Assembly (NCBI GenBank): GCA_017501175.1
Contig: JAFVXK010000011.1
Span: 1-19,034 of the forward strand
DNA: 19,034 nucleotides
Source of the DNA: Clostridia bacterium
GTDB lineage: Bacteria > Bacillota_A > Clostridia > Oscillospirales > CAG-272
Reading direction: 5' to 3'
Part shown: in pieces, positions 1 to 7,903 of the stretch
Position numbering within the stretch: position 1 is the stretch's first letter
Layout: each line of letters opens with the position of its first letter
Notes under the pieces: generated by a model
What the model saw: the letters and a program-made list of their open reading frames with translations, nothing else
Databases searched by the model: none
What the model was told of the DNA's origin: nothing
Position numbers and translations under genes: made by a program

Positions 1-48
1 AATTATTATCTAATTTACACAAAATAATCTCAAAAGAAAGGAGTTTTT

Positions 49-675
49 ATGGCATCTGTATTGATAAGAACACTAATAATATACGTATTTTTATCTTTTT
101 CCATCAAGATAATGGGGAAAAGGCAGATAGGTGAGCTTGAAATAGGCGAATTGATTTCTACTCTTCTGATATCAGAGGTGGCGGCACTGCCCATAGCAGA
201 CCCTGATATACCTCTTTCAAGCGCCGTTTTTCCTATCATATTTATTATATCTCTTGAAATACTCGTTTCATTCATAAAAAACAAATCCGAAAAAATGAAG
301 CGCATCATAGACGGCGAGCCTTCATTTGTGATATATCGCGGAAAGCTCCGTCAAAGAGTGCTGCGCGAAAACCGAATTTCAATGAACGAAATCCTTTCGG
401 AGCTGCGCGTTTTGGGAGTAGGCGATATTTCAGAGGTTGATTATGCAATACTCGAACAAAACGGCAAGCTTTCGGTTCTCAAAAAGGATAAGGACAGGCT
501 GGCTCACACCTTAATCATAGACGGCGAGGTGAATGAATACGCCCTATCTGCGTTGGGATATGACATGGAGTGGTTATCGAAAATTTTAAAGCAGGATAAC
601 TGTAAAGTAGAAGACGTTTTCCTTATGACAGTGGACGACAACGGAAATACTAATATAATAAAGGAAGAAAAATGA
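49..675 (+). CDS. DUF421 (YetF/YdfR-type) membrane protein
   Basis: The protein is 208 residues with three predicted membrane segments at about 4-21, 32-49 and 55-75, followed by a cytoplasmic domain. It carries the DUF421 signature MGKRQIGEL at 22-30, the DGEPSFVIYRGKL block at 88-100, and an LRVLGVGDISEVDYAILE-type block near 119-136. The family is common in spore-forming Firmicutes; its biochemical role is unknown. The ATG at 49 follows an AAAGGAG ribosome-binding site at 37-43 with good spacing. The stop overlaps the start of the next gene (ATGA), so the two are translationally coupled. The pairing with a DUF4363 gene is the usual one in Clostridia and supports both calls. The upstream 48 bases are AT-rich and I could not identify a convincing promoter there. 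The family call is firm; the function is unknown. Confidence 0.92.
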   Translation: MASVLIRTLIIYVFLSFSIKIMGKRQIGELEIGELISTLLISEVAALPIADPDIPLSSAVFPIIFIISLEILVSFIKNKSEKMKRIIDGEPSFVIYRGKLRQRVLRENRISMNEILSELRVLGVGDISEVDYAILEQNGKLSVLKKDKDRLAHTLIIDGEVNEYALSALGYDMEWLSKILKQDNCKVEDVFLMTVDDNGNTNIIKEEK

Positions 676-1061
676 AAAGGAAAGGTGTTTTACGCGAGGT
701 GCGGCTGGCTGTTTTGCTTCTTATTTTGCTTGTCATAACGGTAGGCACAAGCACTGCAATATCGCAAAGCGTTACAAACGATTTAATAGAAAGCGCCGAA
801 GCTCTTTACACAGGCGAGAATTGCGCGTTATCGGAAGACAAGGCGACGGCAATTTACGAAAAATTCGAGAGGTGGAGATTCTTTTTCAGCATCACGGTAA
901 GTCACGACGACATCGGACTTGCGGAAAGCGAGCTTTTAGAACTTGTAGAAGCGGTAAAAGCCAACGACGAAGCCGCCGCTTCAATAGCAAAAAGCCGCCT
1001 CATTGGTGCATTAAAGCAACTGAAGCGGCTTTCAGGCATCGGGCCTGACAGTGTTATTTAA
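672..1061 (+). CDS. DUF4363 family protein
   Basis: This 129-residue protein has one hydrophobic segment (about residues 10-30) directly after a basic N-terminus, so it is probably membrane-anchored with the rest outside the membrane. The remainder looks helical. It includes a WRFFFSITVSHDDI block near 68-81 and leucine-rich helices ending in a LKQLKRLSGI stretch, as expected for DUF4363. It begins inside the stop codon of the DUF421 gene and is very likely its partner. The 3' end overlaps the last 8 bases of the convergent minus-strand DUF2344 gene, so there is no intergenic space for a separate terminator. The molecular function is unknown. I call it from its size, anchor, motif and neighbour rather than from a catalytic signature. 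Confidence 0.8.
   Translation: MKRKGVLREVRLAVLLLILLVITVGTSTAISQSVTNDLIESAEALYTGENCALSEDKATAIYEKFERWRFFFSITVSHDDIGLAESELLELVEAVKANDEAAASIAKSRLIGALKQLKRLSGIGPDSVI
991..1032 (-). terminator. Possible terminator for the minus-strand radical SAM operon, inside DUF4363 coding sequence
   Basis: AAAGCCGC (991-998) pairs with GCGGCTTT (1025-1032). Three further pairs lie inside after one mismatch, leaving an 18-nt loop. Read on the minus strand, the stem is followed by a short U run (GCGGCTTTTTGC). It lies about 20 bases past the DUF2344 stop, where a terminator for that operon would be expected. The loop is longer than in typical terminators, so the call is tentative. Confidence 0.35.
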
Positions 1062-1746
1062 ATTCCTGCATATCGGCGGTATATGCCTTTTCTCTCAAAA
1101 CCGAGTAGTATTCATTAACAAGGCGGGGGTCAGAGAGAATTCCCAGCTTATCGCGCAAATATTTAACTACGTATTCCGGATTTAAAAATTCGGACGGGTC
1201 TGCGGAAAGCAGACAAAGAATACGAATTTCTTCACCGTCAAAAAATGCGTCGGCGCACTTGATAAGTGGGCGAATGTTTACGTCTTTAATTCCGCTTTTC
1301 GTTTTTTTCTCAACAGTAACGCTGTCAAGAGAAAGAGCTTCGTTTATGCGCTCGCAAAGCTCCTCTGACGCGCCCGCCGTTTTAACGGCAACAGTGTATG
1401 AAAGCCATTTCAGCTCTGTAAACGGGCGCTCGGGATAATATGCCTCCAAAACCTGCATTTCGTCGGTCATATTTTTGTTCATAAGCTCCTTTGCTACGCT
1501 CTCGTCCACGCGCTCGGAAAGCTTAAGGTCAAGAAACTCGCAAAGGCTTTCCGTGCCTATCGAAAGCGGTGCCGCAAAGACCATTTTGGGCTTTGGATTG
1601 AAGCCCTCGGTATATTTCAGCGGAAGTCCCGACCTGACGACTATTTTATGCATAGTACGGACGAGGTCAAGGTGAGATATGTATTGAAGGCTTCCAACCT
1701 TTTTGAATTTAAAGCGAATAGTATAGCTTGAATTTACCTGCACCAT
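1054..1746 (-). CDS. DUF2344 / TIGR03936 radical SAM-associated protein
   Basis: The protein is 230 residues and shows the family hallmarks: an N-terminal RFKFKKVGSLQYISHLDL block, then a GLPLKYTEGFNPKPKM stretch and AAPLSIGTES. Members are small proteins encoded next to, or fused to, the TIGR03960 radical SAM enzyme, and they are thought to act with it. The substrate is unknown. The ATG at 1746 has a GGAGG ribosome-binding site 9 bases upstream, inside the end of the preceding gene. The two coding regions overlap by 13 bases, which indicates coupling. It is the last gene of the rlmB-led minus-strand operon. In many Clostridia this pair sits upstream of ribonuclease G and rplU; those genes are not found here. 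Confidence 0.92.
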   Translation of the reverse strand: MVQVNSSYTIRFKFKKVGSLQYISHLDLVRTMHKIVVRSGLPLKYTEGFNPKPKMVFAAPLSIGTESLCEFLDLKLSERVDESVAKELMNKNMTDEMQVLEAYYPERPFTELKWLSYTVAVKTAGASEELCERINEALSLDSVTVEKKTKSGIKDVNIRPLIKCADAFFDGEEIRILCLLSADPSEFLNPEYVVKYLRDKLGILSDPRLVNEYYSVLREKAYTADMQEFK

Positions 1747-3581
1747 TTGTTTTTACCTCCCAGCCTGTTTGCTCCGCAGCCGTTGCATTTCTCGGCGCAG
1801 GAGGGGGTGGTTTTCTCGGAATAGGCTTTTTTGCGTTCACGAAGCAGATATTGCTTGGTAACTCCGATATCTATCATATCCCAGGGAAGAATTTCGCTCT
1901 CGTCAAAGCCGCGGGTGGTATAGAAATCGGGGTCAACTCCCACAAGCTCAAAGGCGGATATCCACCTATCGTAATCAAAATATTCGTCCCACGCCTCAAG
2001 GTTTGCGCCAAGCTCGACAGCCTTTGCAATCGCACCTGCAACGCGTCTGTCGCCGCGGGCGAGAACAGCCTCAATGCGCGACACCTTCGCGTCGTGGTAG
2101 GTGTAGCGTATCTTTTTATCGGTAATGCACTCGGCGAGGTGGTGTTGCTTTTCGACAAGGCTCTCGTAGCTGTCCTGCTTTTCCCATTGGAAAGGTGTAA
2201 ACGGCTTAGGAACGAAGCAAGCGACGCTGATAGTAACGCCGACACCGCGAGGGCGCTCGGACTTCGGGAGCTTGTAATATTCAAGAACAACCTTTTGGGC
2301 AAGCTCGGCAATCCCCTCAATATCCTCGGTGGTTTCGGTTGGAAGGCCGTTCATAAAGTAAAGCTTGACGTTGTTCTTCCCGCCGCGGAAGGCTATGCCA
2401 ACCGAGCGCATAAGGTCCTCTTCGGTAACGTTCTTGTTGATAACGTCGCGCAGTCTTTGCGTTCCCGCCTCGGGAGCAAAGGTAAGTCCGCCCGTCCTGA
2501 CCGAAGAAACACGCTTCATAAGCTCGTCGGAAAAGCTATCCACGCGAAGCGAGGGGAGTGAGAGGCTGACGTGCGCGGCGTCGGTCCATTCGAGAAGGTC
2601 ACCTGTGAGCTTCGGAAGCTCGGAATAGTCGCTGATTGAAAGAGAAATCAGCGATATTTCGTCGTAACCCGTGTTCTCGTAAAGGCACTTTGCAAGCTTG
2701 CAAAGCGTTTCGGGCGACTTCTCTCTTATAGGACGATAAACCATACCCGCCTGGCAGAAGCGACAGCCGCGTATGCAACCGCGATACACCTCAAGAACTA
2801 TTCTGTCATGCACCGTTTCAATGTAAGGCATAACAGGCTTTTCGGGATAGGGTGCTGTGTCAAGGTCGGCAACAATGCGTTTCTTTATCGTCCTCGGCAC
2901 GTCGGGATATTTCGGCTCAAAGGAAGAAATGGTGCCGTCGGCATTGTACGCAACCGTATAGAGCGACGGTACGTACACGCCCTCAATATGAGATGCGGCG
3001 CGTAAAAAGCAATCACGAGTATAGCTTCCGTTTTCCTTCATCTCGATATAAAGTCGGGATATTTCAACAAGCGCCTCCTCTCCCTCACCGATATTGATAA
3101 GGTCAAAGAATTCAGCAACCGGCTCGGGATTGTAAACGCAAGGACCACCGGCAATTACTATCGGGCACTCCTCGCCTCTATCCTTGGCAAAAAGCGGGAA
3201 GCCCGCAAGCTTAATCATATTAAGTGCCGCGGTATAGCAAAGCTCATACTGAAGGGAAAATGCGACAAAATCGAACTCGGAAAGAGCGTCACCGCTCTCA
3301 AGCGCCGAAAGAGGAATACCGTACTCCTCCATTTTCTCCTGCATATCAGGCCAGGGCGCGTATGCGCGCTCGCACCAGATTTTCGGTTCTCGGTTGAGCG
3401 CCTCGTATAGAATTCTCACACCGAGGTTTGACATACCTATTTCATAGGTATCGGGAAAGCAGAAGGCAAAGCGGCATTTTACGTCCGCCTTATCCTTCAT
3501 TATTCTGTTATATTCTCCGCCTATGTATCTTCCGGGCTTTGTCACCGACTTTAAGACGGAGGATATATTATTATTCGTCAT
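1734..3581 (-). CDS. TIGR03960 family radical SAM protein with B12-binding-type N-terminal domain
   Basis: The protein is 615 residues. It starts with the family block KPGRYIGGEYN, followed by a cobalamin-binding-like region (about residues 30-190, including IAGGPCVYNPEPVAEF). The radical SAM cluster ligands are C269, C273 and C276 in YRGCIRGCRFCQAG. A second cysteine cluster closes the protein (CAEKCNGCG, ending in WCR), as is typical of this family. The enzyme should bind a 4Fe-4S cluster and S-adenosylmethionine; the reaction and substrate are not established. The ATG at 3581 lies 11 bases inside the preceding membrane-protein gene, with an AAGGA site upstream. The stop overlaps the DUF2344 gene by 13 bases. 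The arrangement implies stoichiometric production of the two radical SAM partners. Confidence 0.93.
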   Translation of the reverse strand: MTNNNISSVLKSVTKPGRYIGGEYNRIMKDKADVKCRFAFCFPDTYEIGMSNLGVRILYEALNREPKIWCERAYAPWPDMQEKMEEYGIPLSALESGDALSEFDFVAFSLQYELCYTAALNMIKLAGFPLFAKDRGEECPIVIAGGPCVYNPEPVAEFFDLINIGEGEEALVEISRLYIEMKENGSYTRDCFLRAASHIEGVYVPSLYTVAYNADGTISSFEPKYPDVPRTIKKRIVADLDTAPYPEKPVMPYIETVHDRIVLEVYRGCIRGCRFCQAGMVYRPIREKSPETLCKLAKCLYENTGYDEISLISLSISDYSELPKLTGDLLEWTDAAHVSLSLPSLRVDSFSDELMKRVSSVRTGGLTFAPEAGTQRLRDVINKNVTEEDLMRSVGIAFRGGKNNVKLYFMNGLPTETTEDIEGIAELAQKVVLEYYKLPKSERPRGVGVTISVACFVPKPFTPFQWEKQDSYESLVEKQHHLAECITDKKIRYTYHDAKVSRIEAVLARGDRRVAGAIAKAVELGANLEAWDEYFDYDRWISAFELVGVDPDFYTTRGFDESEILPWDMIDIGVTKQYLLRERKKAYSEKTTPSCAEKCNGCGANRLGGKNKWCR

Positions 3582-6237
3582 CTGTTTCGTTTTCCTTGCT
3601 TCTTACTTTAAATGTATATCGGCTGAAAATATAAAGCGCTACGCACCATATTGCCTGCCAGCCAAAGAATATAAGCGAGCTTGTTCCGAGTGCTCCCACT
3701 ATCGCAAGGACAACCGAGAGAACGGTGCCCAAGCCAGCCGCTATAAGCTCTGCAAGCGAAAGCTTCTTTTCAAGCCTAGTGTACTTTTTAGTCAAAAGAA
3801 TAACGTTTAGAGCGTTTATTTTATCGCCCGAGGTAACAATTCCCGCGCTTATACGGCGATATATTTTATCCTCGCCTATTCTGACGGTGTTTTTCTTCAT
3901 TACGCGTATGCAATCGTCACCGCCCGTAAGCGTTTTCAGAAGCTCGCCCGTTATGTTGGGGTCGCGCGTATATATAAGGGGAACTATCTTCTCGGCTTTC
4001 AGCGACGGGAGTATCATAGTAAATTCCTCGGAGAAGGAATAACGTATATGGAACTGCACGTAGATAACGCCGTCCTCTGCCCCGTACATTATTCTCGTGG
4101 TATCGGCAATTCCGGCTCTCGCAGAAGCCGAGCTGTTCGGAAGCTGTATGCCGTGGCGAAGCATATACTCCGCAGTACCCGCACATACAAGTCTGCCGTC
4201 AACTCTTCCGGATATACCGTCAGCCTCAATCTCAGGGGACGTAGCAGGCGGACATTTTTTATCGAGTGCATTTGAGAATATGACGTCAAGAGGTCCGCCC
4301 ACGTTTGCAAAAATAGCAGACATCTGTCGCATTGCCTTCATCATATTGTCAACGTCACCGTAATGTATTATGCGCTTGAGATTAACGTCGTCGGCTCCAA
4401 ATATATCCGTATCCTCAAACGCCATAACGTCAACGCCCGAATAATCGTATATAGAGCTCTCGCCTATTATCGCGCTTTCCTCGCTTTCGCACTCAAGCGC
4501 GGAATGATAGAACGGCAGCTTGTGAAGCAGAAGAGATACCGCAGGCGTCGAGAAGAGTGCTATGGCCGCAAACGTAACCGCGGCAGAAACCCAACCGTTT
4601 CCTACGAAGAAAGCGATAAGCGCTCCAATAAGCGATGCCAAAAAGGCAGACGCAAGCGTTATTATCACGTTAAGCGAGTTTTCCACCGTGCCCGACGAGC
4701 GTTTAAAGAAGTCGGATACGAAGGTGGTCTTGAAAATTCTCGCAGTCTTTGATTTGTATTCGTCAACCGCACCGTCAAGCGCTATGTTTTCGCGCTCAAG
4801 CGTACGTGTCATCTTTTTGTCGAGAACCCTCTTTTCTCCCGCAACCGAGGCGCGCTTAAATGCGATAAAGTCGGCGCTGCGTTTAAAGCAAGACGCAAGA
4901 ATTGTCGCGAGCCCCTGTACCGCGAAGAGTGCACCAAACAGCGCGTAGTTAAAGAGCGGCGCTTCGATAGATACAATAACCGTATATACAAAAAGAACGA
5001 TAATAGAAAATACCGGTATAATCTCGGGCAGTAATATTCCGCGAGCCAAGTGTCTAAAGCCTCGGCACATTTCGGGAAGCGCCAAAACAAAGATGCAAAG
5101 TGCAAAGTGGAAATCAGCAATTGCCAAAGCTCCCGGTAAAGCTTCTATATTGAGAAGCTTTGCAAAATCCGGGTTGAATATAACGGCGTTTTCGAAAAGC
5201 AGCATAGCAAAAGCAATTATAAGAGCCGCTATAAACCTAACCTTTCCTGACATTATAGAATCAAGGAACTTGTCCTTGAAAACGTCACGCTGCATATGAG
5301 CGGTGTACTCGGTTATTCTTCCCTTCTTGGCAACAGGGGAAGTGTCGTCTGCTCCGTCGGGCGCTTCGGTTAGCTTGTTGCGAACCGTTGCAGACGCCGA
5401 GGAATAATCAACGACGTGAACTCCCCGCTCTCCCTCGGGGTCAGGAAGCGTGTATTCCTTCTTTTCTTCCCTTATCTCTTCGGCGGGTGCTTCCTCTTTA
5501 ATTTCAGGAGTTTCCGTATGCGCCCTATCCTCAGTATTGTTATGCTTACGATATACCAGTCGCTCTATTTCGTGAAGCTCATCATCAACAGTTCTCTCAC
5601 GCGTAGCGGGCTCCTGCTCCTCTACAAATTCAGAGAACTTATAGACGCTGAAGCTCTGCTCCTCTTCCTCCGCCTTTTGCGAAAGATTAACGACCACGGC
5701 ATCGGGGACGGTCATCTCGTCCTCAATCTCTACCGTTGGGTCTATGTCGTTTTTCTCGATTTTAGGCTCGTTGCCCTCCTCGCTGACAACGACCTTTTCC
5801 GTTTTCTCGGGACGGGGTCTGGGGTCGTCGTTCATTCTGTACGTTTCGCTGACCTCGGTAAATCTGGGTACGTACGCGGTCCAAACCTTTGCCGCCTCAG
5901 CGGCAGAAACGCGCTCCTCCTCTGCCGCAGCATCGAAGGTGTCGGGAATGGAAAACTCCTCCTTCAAGGGCTCGGAGGGTTCAGGGATAGACTTATCCTC
6001 GTTTTCGGAAGTGCTCTGCTCGTCTACAAATTCAACAGCGGGATTGTTTACCGCATCAAGCGAAGGCTCGTCGAATGACACTTCTGCCTCCTCAAATACA
6101 AGTCCGCTTTTCTTATTCTCGAAGGTGAATTCTATTCTACCGTCACGAACCTCCTCGGACACGCGGATTTCACCGTCGGACGAAAGTCCGTCCAAAATTA
6201 TTGCCTTTTCGTTATTCTCGGCGTTTTTATTCTCCAA
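3571..6237 (-). CDS. Large membrane protein: catalytically degenerate P-type (P1B-like) ATPase with acidic N-terminal tail
   Basis: The open frame extends to an ATG at 6300. The best start is TTG at 6237: it has an AAGGAGG site 9 bases upstream and sits 4 bases after the rlmB stop, giving 888 residues. Residues 1-312 are strongly acidic and probably disordered. Predicted membrane segments lie at about 335-354, 368-387, 403-423, 427-447, then 523-545, 549-571, then 828-851, 854-874. This is the 4+2+2 plan of P1B ATPases. Residues 572-826 occupy the place of the P and N domains. VDVMAFEDTDIF (602-613) aligns with the phosphorylation motif VDVVxFDKTGTL, but D, K and G are replaced (E608, D609, D611). 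GRVDGRLVCAGTAEYMLRHGI (677-697) resembles the N-domain GxVxGxxVxxGN region. YTRDPNIT (756-763) stands where TGDN is expected. TGES and GDGxND are absent. I infer a non-transporting relative of unknown role. The similarity was judged by eye. Confidence 0.65.
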   Translation of the reverse strand: MENKNAENNEKAIILDGLSSDGEIRVSEEVRDGRIEFTFENKKSGLVFEEAEVSFDEPSLDAVNNPAVEFVDEQSTSENEDKSIPEPSEPLKEEFSIPDTFDAAAEEERVSAAEAAKVWTAYVPRFTEVSETYRMNDDPRPRPEKTEKVVVSEEGNEPKIEKNDIDPTVEIEDEMTVPDAVVVNLSQKAEEEEQSFSVYKFSEFVEEQEPATRERTVDDELHEIERLVYRKHNNTEDRAHTETPEIKEEAPAEEIREEKKEYTLPDPEGERGVHVVDYSSASATVRNKLTEAPDGADDTSPVAKKGRITEYTAHMQRDVFKDKFLDSIMSGKVRFIAALIIAFAMLLFENAVIFNPDFAKLLNIEALPGALAIADFHFALCIFVLALPEMCRGFRHLARGILLPEIIPVFSIIVLFVYTVIVSIEAPLFNYALFGALFAVQGLATILASCFKRSADFIAFKRASVAGEKRVLDKKMTRTLERENIALDGAVDEYKSKTARIFKTTFVSDFFKRSSGTVENSLNVIITLASAFLASLIGALIAFFVGNGWVSAAVTFAAIALFSTPAVSLLLHKLPFYHSALECESEESAIIGESSIYDYSGVDVMAFEDTDIFGADDVNLKRIIHYGDVDNMMKAMRQMSAIFANVGGPLDVIFSNALDKKCPPATSPEIEADGISGRVDGRLVCAGTAEYMLRHGIQLPNSSASARAGIADTTRIMYGAEDGVIYVQFHIRYSFSEEFTMILPSLKAEKIVPLIYTRDPNITGELLKTLTGGDDCIRVMKKNTVRIGEDKIYRRISAGIVTSGDKINALNVILLTKKYTRLEKKLSLAELIAAGLGTVLSVVLAIVGALGTSSLIFFGWQAIWCVALYIFSRYTFKVRSKENETDDE

Positions 6238-6241
6238 GTCC

Positions 6242-7066
6242 TTACCCCTCCTTCTTGTTTCTCTGTCTTGCCGCTTCGGACAAAAGGACAGCCGCGGCAC
6301 AGGAAACGTTAAGTGAATCTATTTTTCCGTAAAGCGGTATCGAAACCACGAAATCGCATTTTTCCTTTACAAGACGCGATATTCCAGCCCCCTCATTACC
6401 GAGAACAAGCGCAACAGCACCCTTCATATCGGTATCGTAATAAGCGGTATCGCCCATATCTGCGGCATACGTCCAAACGCCGCGCTCTTTAAGTTCGTCT
6501 ATCGTTTGGGCTATATTGGTCACTCTTGCAACCTTCATATGCATAAGAGCTCCCGCTGACGCCTTACCAACCGTACCCGTAAGTCCTACGGCGCGGCGCT
6601 TTGGAATGATAACTCCGTGAGCACCCGAGCACTCTGCGCTTCTGATGATAGCTCCGAGGTTGTGCGGGTCCTCTATTCCGTCGCACACAACTATAAACGG
6701 AGCTTCGCCACGCTCCTCGGCAGAGGCAAAAATTTCGTCAACCGTGGAATAGTCTGCCTCCGACGGAACAGCTGCTATCCCCTGATGCTTAGCCCCTCCA
6801 GTCATTGTATCAAGGCGCGATTTCGTGACCTCGGATATCTGTATTCTTCTCTCGCACGCTTGTCCGATAAGAAGATTGACAGAGCCCTCGCGTTCACCCG
6901 TCTGTATGTATATTTTTTCTATATCCCTGCCGCTCGAAAGCAGCTCCTTAACTGCGTTTCTGCCGGTAATAAGCGTGGTCGGTGAGGACTCGCTGTCAGT
7001 AATACCCGCTCGTGCTCTGTCATTTCCCGCCTTTTCTCTTCGTTTTTCATATCTTTTACTCTGCAT
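6242..7066 (-). CDS. rlmB: 23S rRNA (guanosine-2'-O-)-methyltransferase RlmB (TrmH/SpoU family)
   Basis: This SPOUT-class enzyme uses S-adenosylmethionine to 2'-O-methylate a 23S rRNA guanosine (G2251 in E. coli). From the ATG at 7066 it has 274 residues. An L30e-like substrate-binding domain covers about 31-115 (TLITGRNAVKELL, then KHQGIAAV). SPOUT motif 1 is DPHNLGAIIRSAE (133-145), motif 2 is LGNEGAGI (222-229), and motif 3 is IPLYGKIDSLNVSCA (243-257). The open frame reaches 7186, but that stretch lies upstream of the promoter at 7107-7135. The ATG at 7066 follows a GAGG site 6 bases away. RlmB proteins usually run 240-270 residues; the extra is a basic N-terminal tail. It leads the operon with the ATPase-like and radical SAM genes. 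Confidence 0.93.
   Translation of the reverse strand: MQSKRYEKRREKAGNDRARAGITDSESSPTTLITGRNAVKELLSSGRDIEKIYIQTGEREGSVNLLIGQACERRIQISEVTKSRLDTMTGGAKHQGIAAVPSEADYSTVDEIFASAEERGEAPFIVVCDGIEDPHNLGAIIRSAECSGAHGVIIPKRRAVGLTGTVGKASAGALMHMKVARVTNIAQTIDELKERGVWTYAADMGDTAYYDTDMKGAVALVLGNEGAGISRLVKEKCDFVVSIPLYGKIDSLNVSCAAAVLLSEAARQRNKKEG
6247..6253 (-). promoter_or_regulatory. Ribosome-binding site fixing the TTG start of the ATPase-like gene
   Basis: AAGGAGG on the minus strand, 9 bases before TTG at 6237, lies within the last codons of rlmB. No comparable site precedes the upstream in-frame ATG at 6300, which lies deep inside rlmB. Confidence 0.75.
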
Positions 7067-7106
7067 AAGTAGCCTCGCTGTAGTAGTCTTACTTTTGTCA
7101 CCAATT

Positions 7107-7135
7107 ATTATAACATATTTTTTAAGGTTTGTACA
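7107..7135 (-). promoter_or_regulatory. Sigma-A promoter for the rlmB operon
   Basis: On the minus strand the -35 box TGTACA (7130-7135) and the -10 box TATAAT (7107-7112) are separated by 17 bases. Transcription would begin near 7100, about 35 bases before the rlmB start at 7066. This rules out the longer open frame as the gene start. Confidence 0.65.
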
Positions 7136-7193
7136 GTATAAATTTATTTTTATAAAAATTTCTAAAGCTTTTGGCAAAAATTCCAAAAACGTA

Positions 7194-7222
7194 TTGACAA
7201 GGGGCTCTTTTCGTGATACAAT
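7194..7222 (+). promoter_or_regulatory. Sigma-A promoter for the PH-like membrane protein gene
   Basis: A consensus -35 box TTGACA (7194-7199) is followed, 17 bases on, by the -10 box TACAAT (7217-7222). A TG at 7214-7215 makes it an extended -10 promoter. The start point would be near 7229. It diverges from the rlmB promoter, and the two share about 60 bases of AT-rich DNA. Confidence 0.85.
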
Positions 7223-7256
7223 TAATTCATATTCTATTTACAGAAAGGAAACAGTT

Positions 7257-7802
7257 ATGACACTCGCAAACGGCGAACAAATCATCAAAGACTGGGAATA
7301 TGCTACCCAGAAGGGCTCAACCGGAAAGCTTAAAAAATCCCTCATCGTAACCAACAAGAGAATAGTTCACGAGATGCATTCTCACATTGCAAGATCGCAT
7401 CAGGAAATTCCTCTTAACTCGGTTAAGTCGATTTCTATGAGCTCGGTTAGAAAGACTCCTATCGGCGCTATCTTTGCTATCATTTTCGGTATAATTGCAG
7501 TAGTGGCAGGTATCGTTCTTGGAACAGGCGCGAACGCAGCAGTGATGCGTACGGTTATGTTTGCTTGCCTTGGTCTTGGCGCAGTTCTCATCGTTATAGG
7601 CATTCTAGGTCTTGGCCACGGCGCTTTCACTCTTGAAATAACGACCAGCGGTCTTGAGGGCTCTTCCCTTTACGTAGGCACGTCTAACATAGTTACCAAG
7701 AGAAGAAAGCAGAAGAAGGTAAAGATTAAGGTTGACCTTAAGGTTGTTGACGACATTATGGACACCCTTGGCGCTATTCTTCTTGACAACGTTAAGCAGT
7801 AA
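7257..7802 (+). CDS. Small PH-domain-like membrane protein
   Basis: The protein is 181 residues. Its N-terminal part (about 1-65) has the pattern of a bacterial PH domain: NGEQIIKDW, then KLKKSLIVTNKRIVHEM and IPLNSVKSIS. Two hydrophobic segments at about 68-90 and 98-119 interrupt the fold, and a C-terminal strand-rich, basic part follows (KRRKQKKVKIKV near 148-159). Proteins of this plan are common in Firmicutes and their role is unknown. The start is ATG at 7257 with an AAAGGA site just upstream, behind a strong promoter. The gene is monocistronic, ending at a hairpin terminator. The strong promoter and codon choice with many repeated preferred codons (for example AAG, CTT, GTT) suggest good expression; that last point is inference. 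It could equally be described simply as a two-pass membrane protein. Confidence 0.75.
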   Translation: MTLANGEQIIKDWEYATQKGSTGKLKKSLIVTNKRIVHEMHSHIARSHQEIPLNSVKSISMSSVRKTPIGAIFAIIFGIIAVVAGIVLGTGANAAVMRTVMFACLGLGAVLIVIGILGLGHGAFTLEITTSGLEGSSLYVGTSNIVTKRRKQKKVKIKVDLKVVDDIMDTLGAILLDNVKQ

Positions 7803-7809
7803 TATTTCA

Positions 7810-7836
7810 AAAAGCGTCTGAATTTCAGACGCTTTT
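7810..7836 (+). terminator. Rho-independent terminator after the PH-like gene
   Basis: AAAAGCGTCTGAA (7810-7822) and TTCAGACGCTTTT (7824-7836) form a nearly continuous stem; the functional loop would include the central AATTT. It is followed by a T-rich tract (CATTTTTCTTTTCT). It starts 8 bases after the stop codon. Confidence 0.85.
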
Positions 7837-7853
7837 CATTTTTCTTTTCTCAA

Positions 7854-7888
7854 AAATAAAGAGCCGCTGTCGAAGCGGCTCTTTATTT
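7854..7888 (-). terminator. Rho-independent terminator after the zinc-ribbon gene
   Basis: AAATAAAGAGCCGCT (7854-7868) pairs with AGCGGCTCTTTATTT (7874-7888) around a 5-base loop. On the minus strand the T-rich side of the stem and TTTTGAG follow. It lies 15 bases beyond the zinc-ribbon stop codon at 7904. The A/T flanks may let it act in both directions. Confidence 0.85.
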
Positions 7889-7903
7889 GTTCGCTCAAGA
7901 GAA

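Noticed and set aside
1728..2561. Plus-strand open frame of 277 codons opposite the TIGR03960 gene
   Set aside because: It is antisense to a clearly conserved radical SAM gene, has no ribosome-binding site and no family-like motifs; it is a shadow of biased codon use.
7067..7186. N-terminal extension of RlmB from an ATG at 7186
   Set aside because: The sigma-A promoter at 7107-7135 lies inside the extension, the region is A/T-rich, and ATG at 7066 has a ribosome-binding site.
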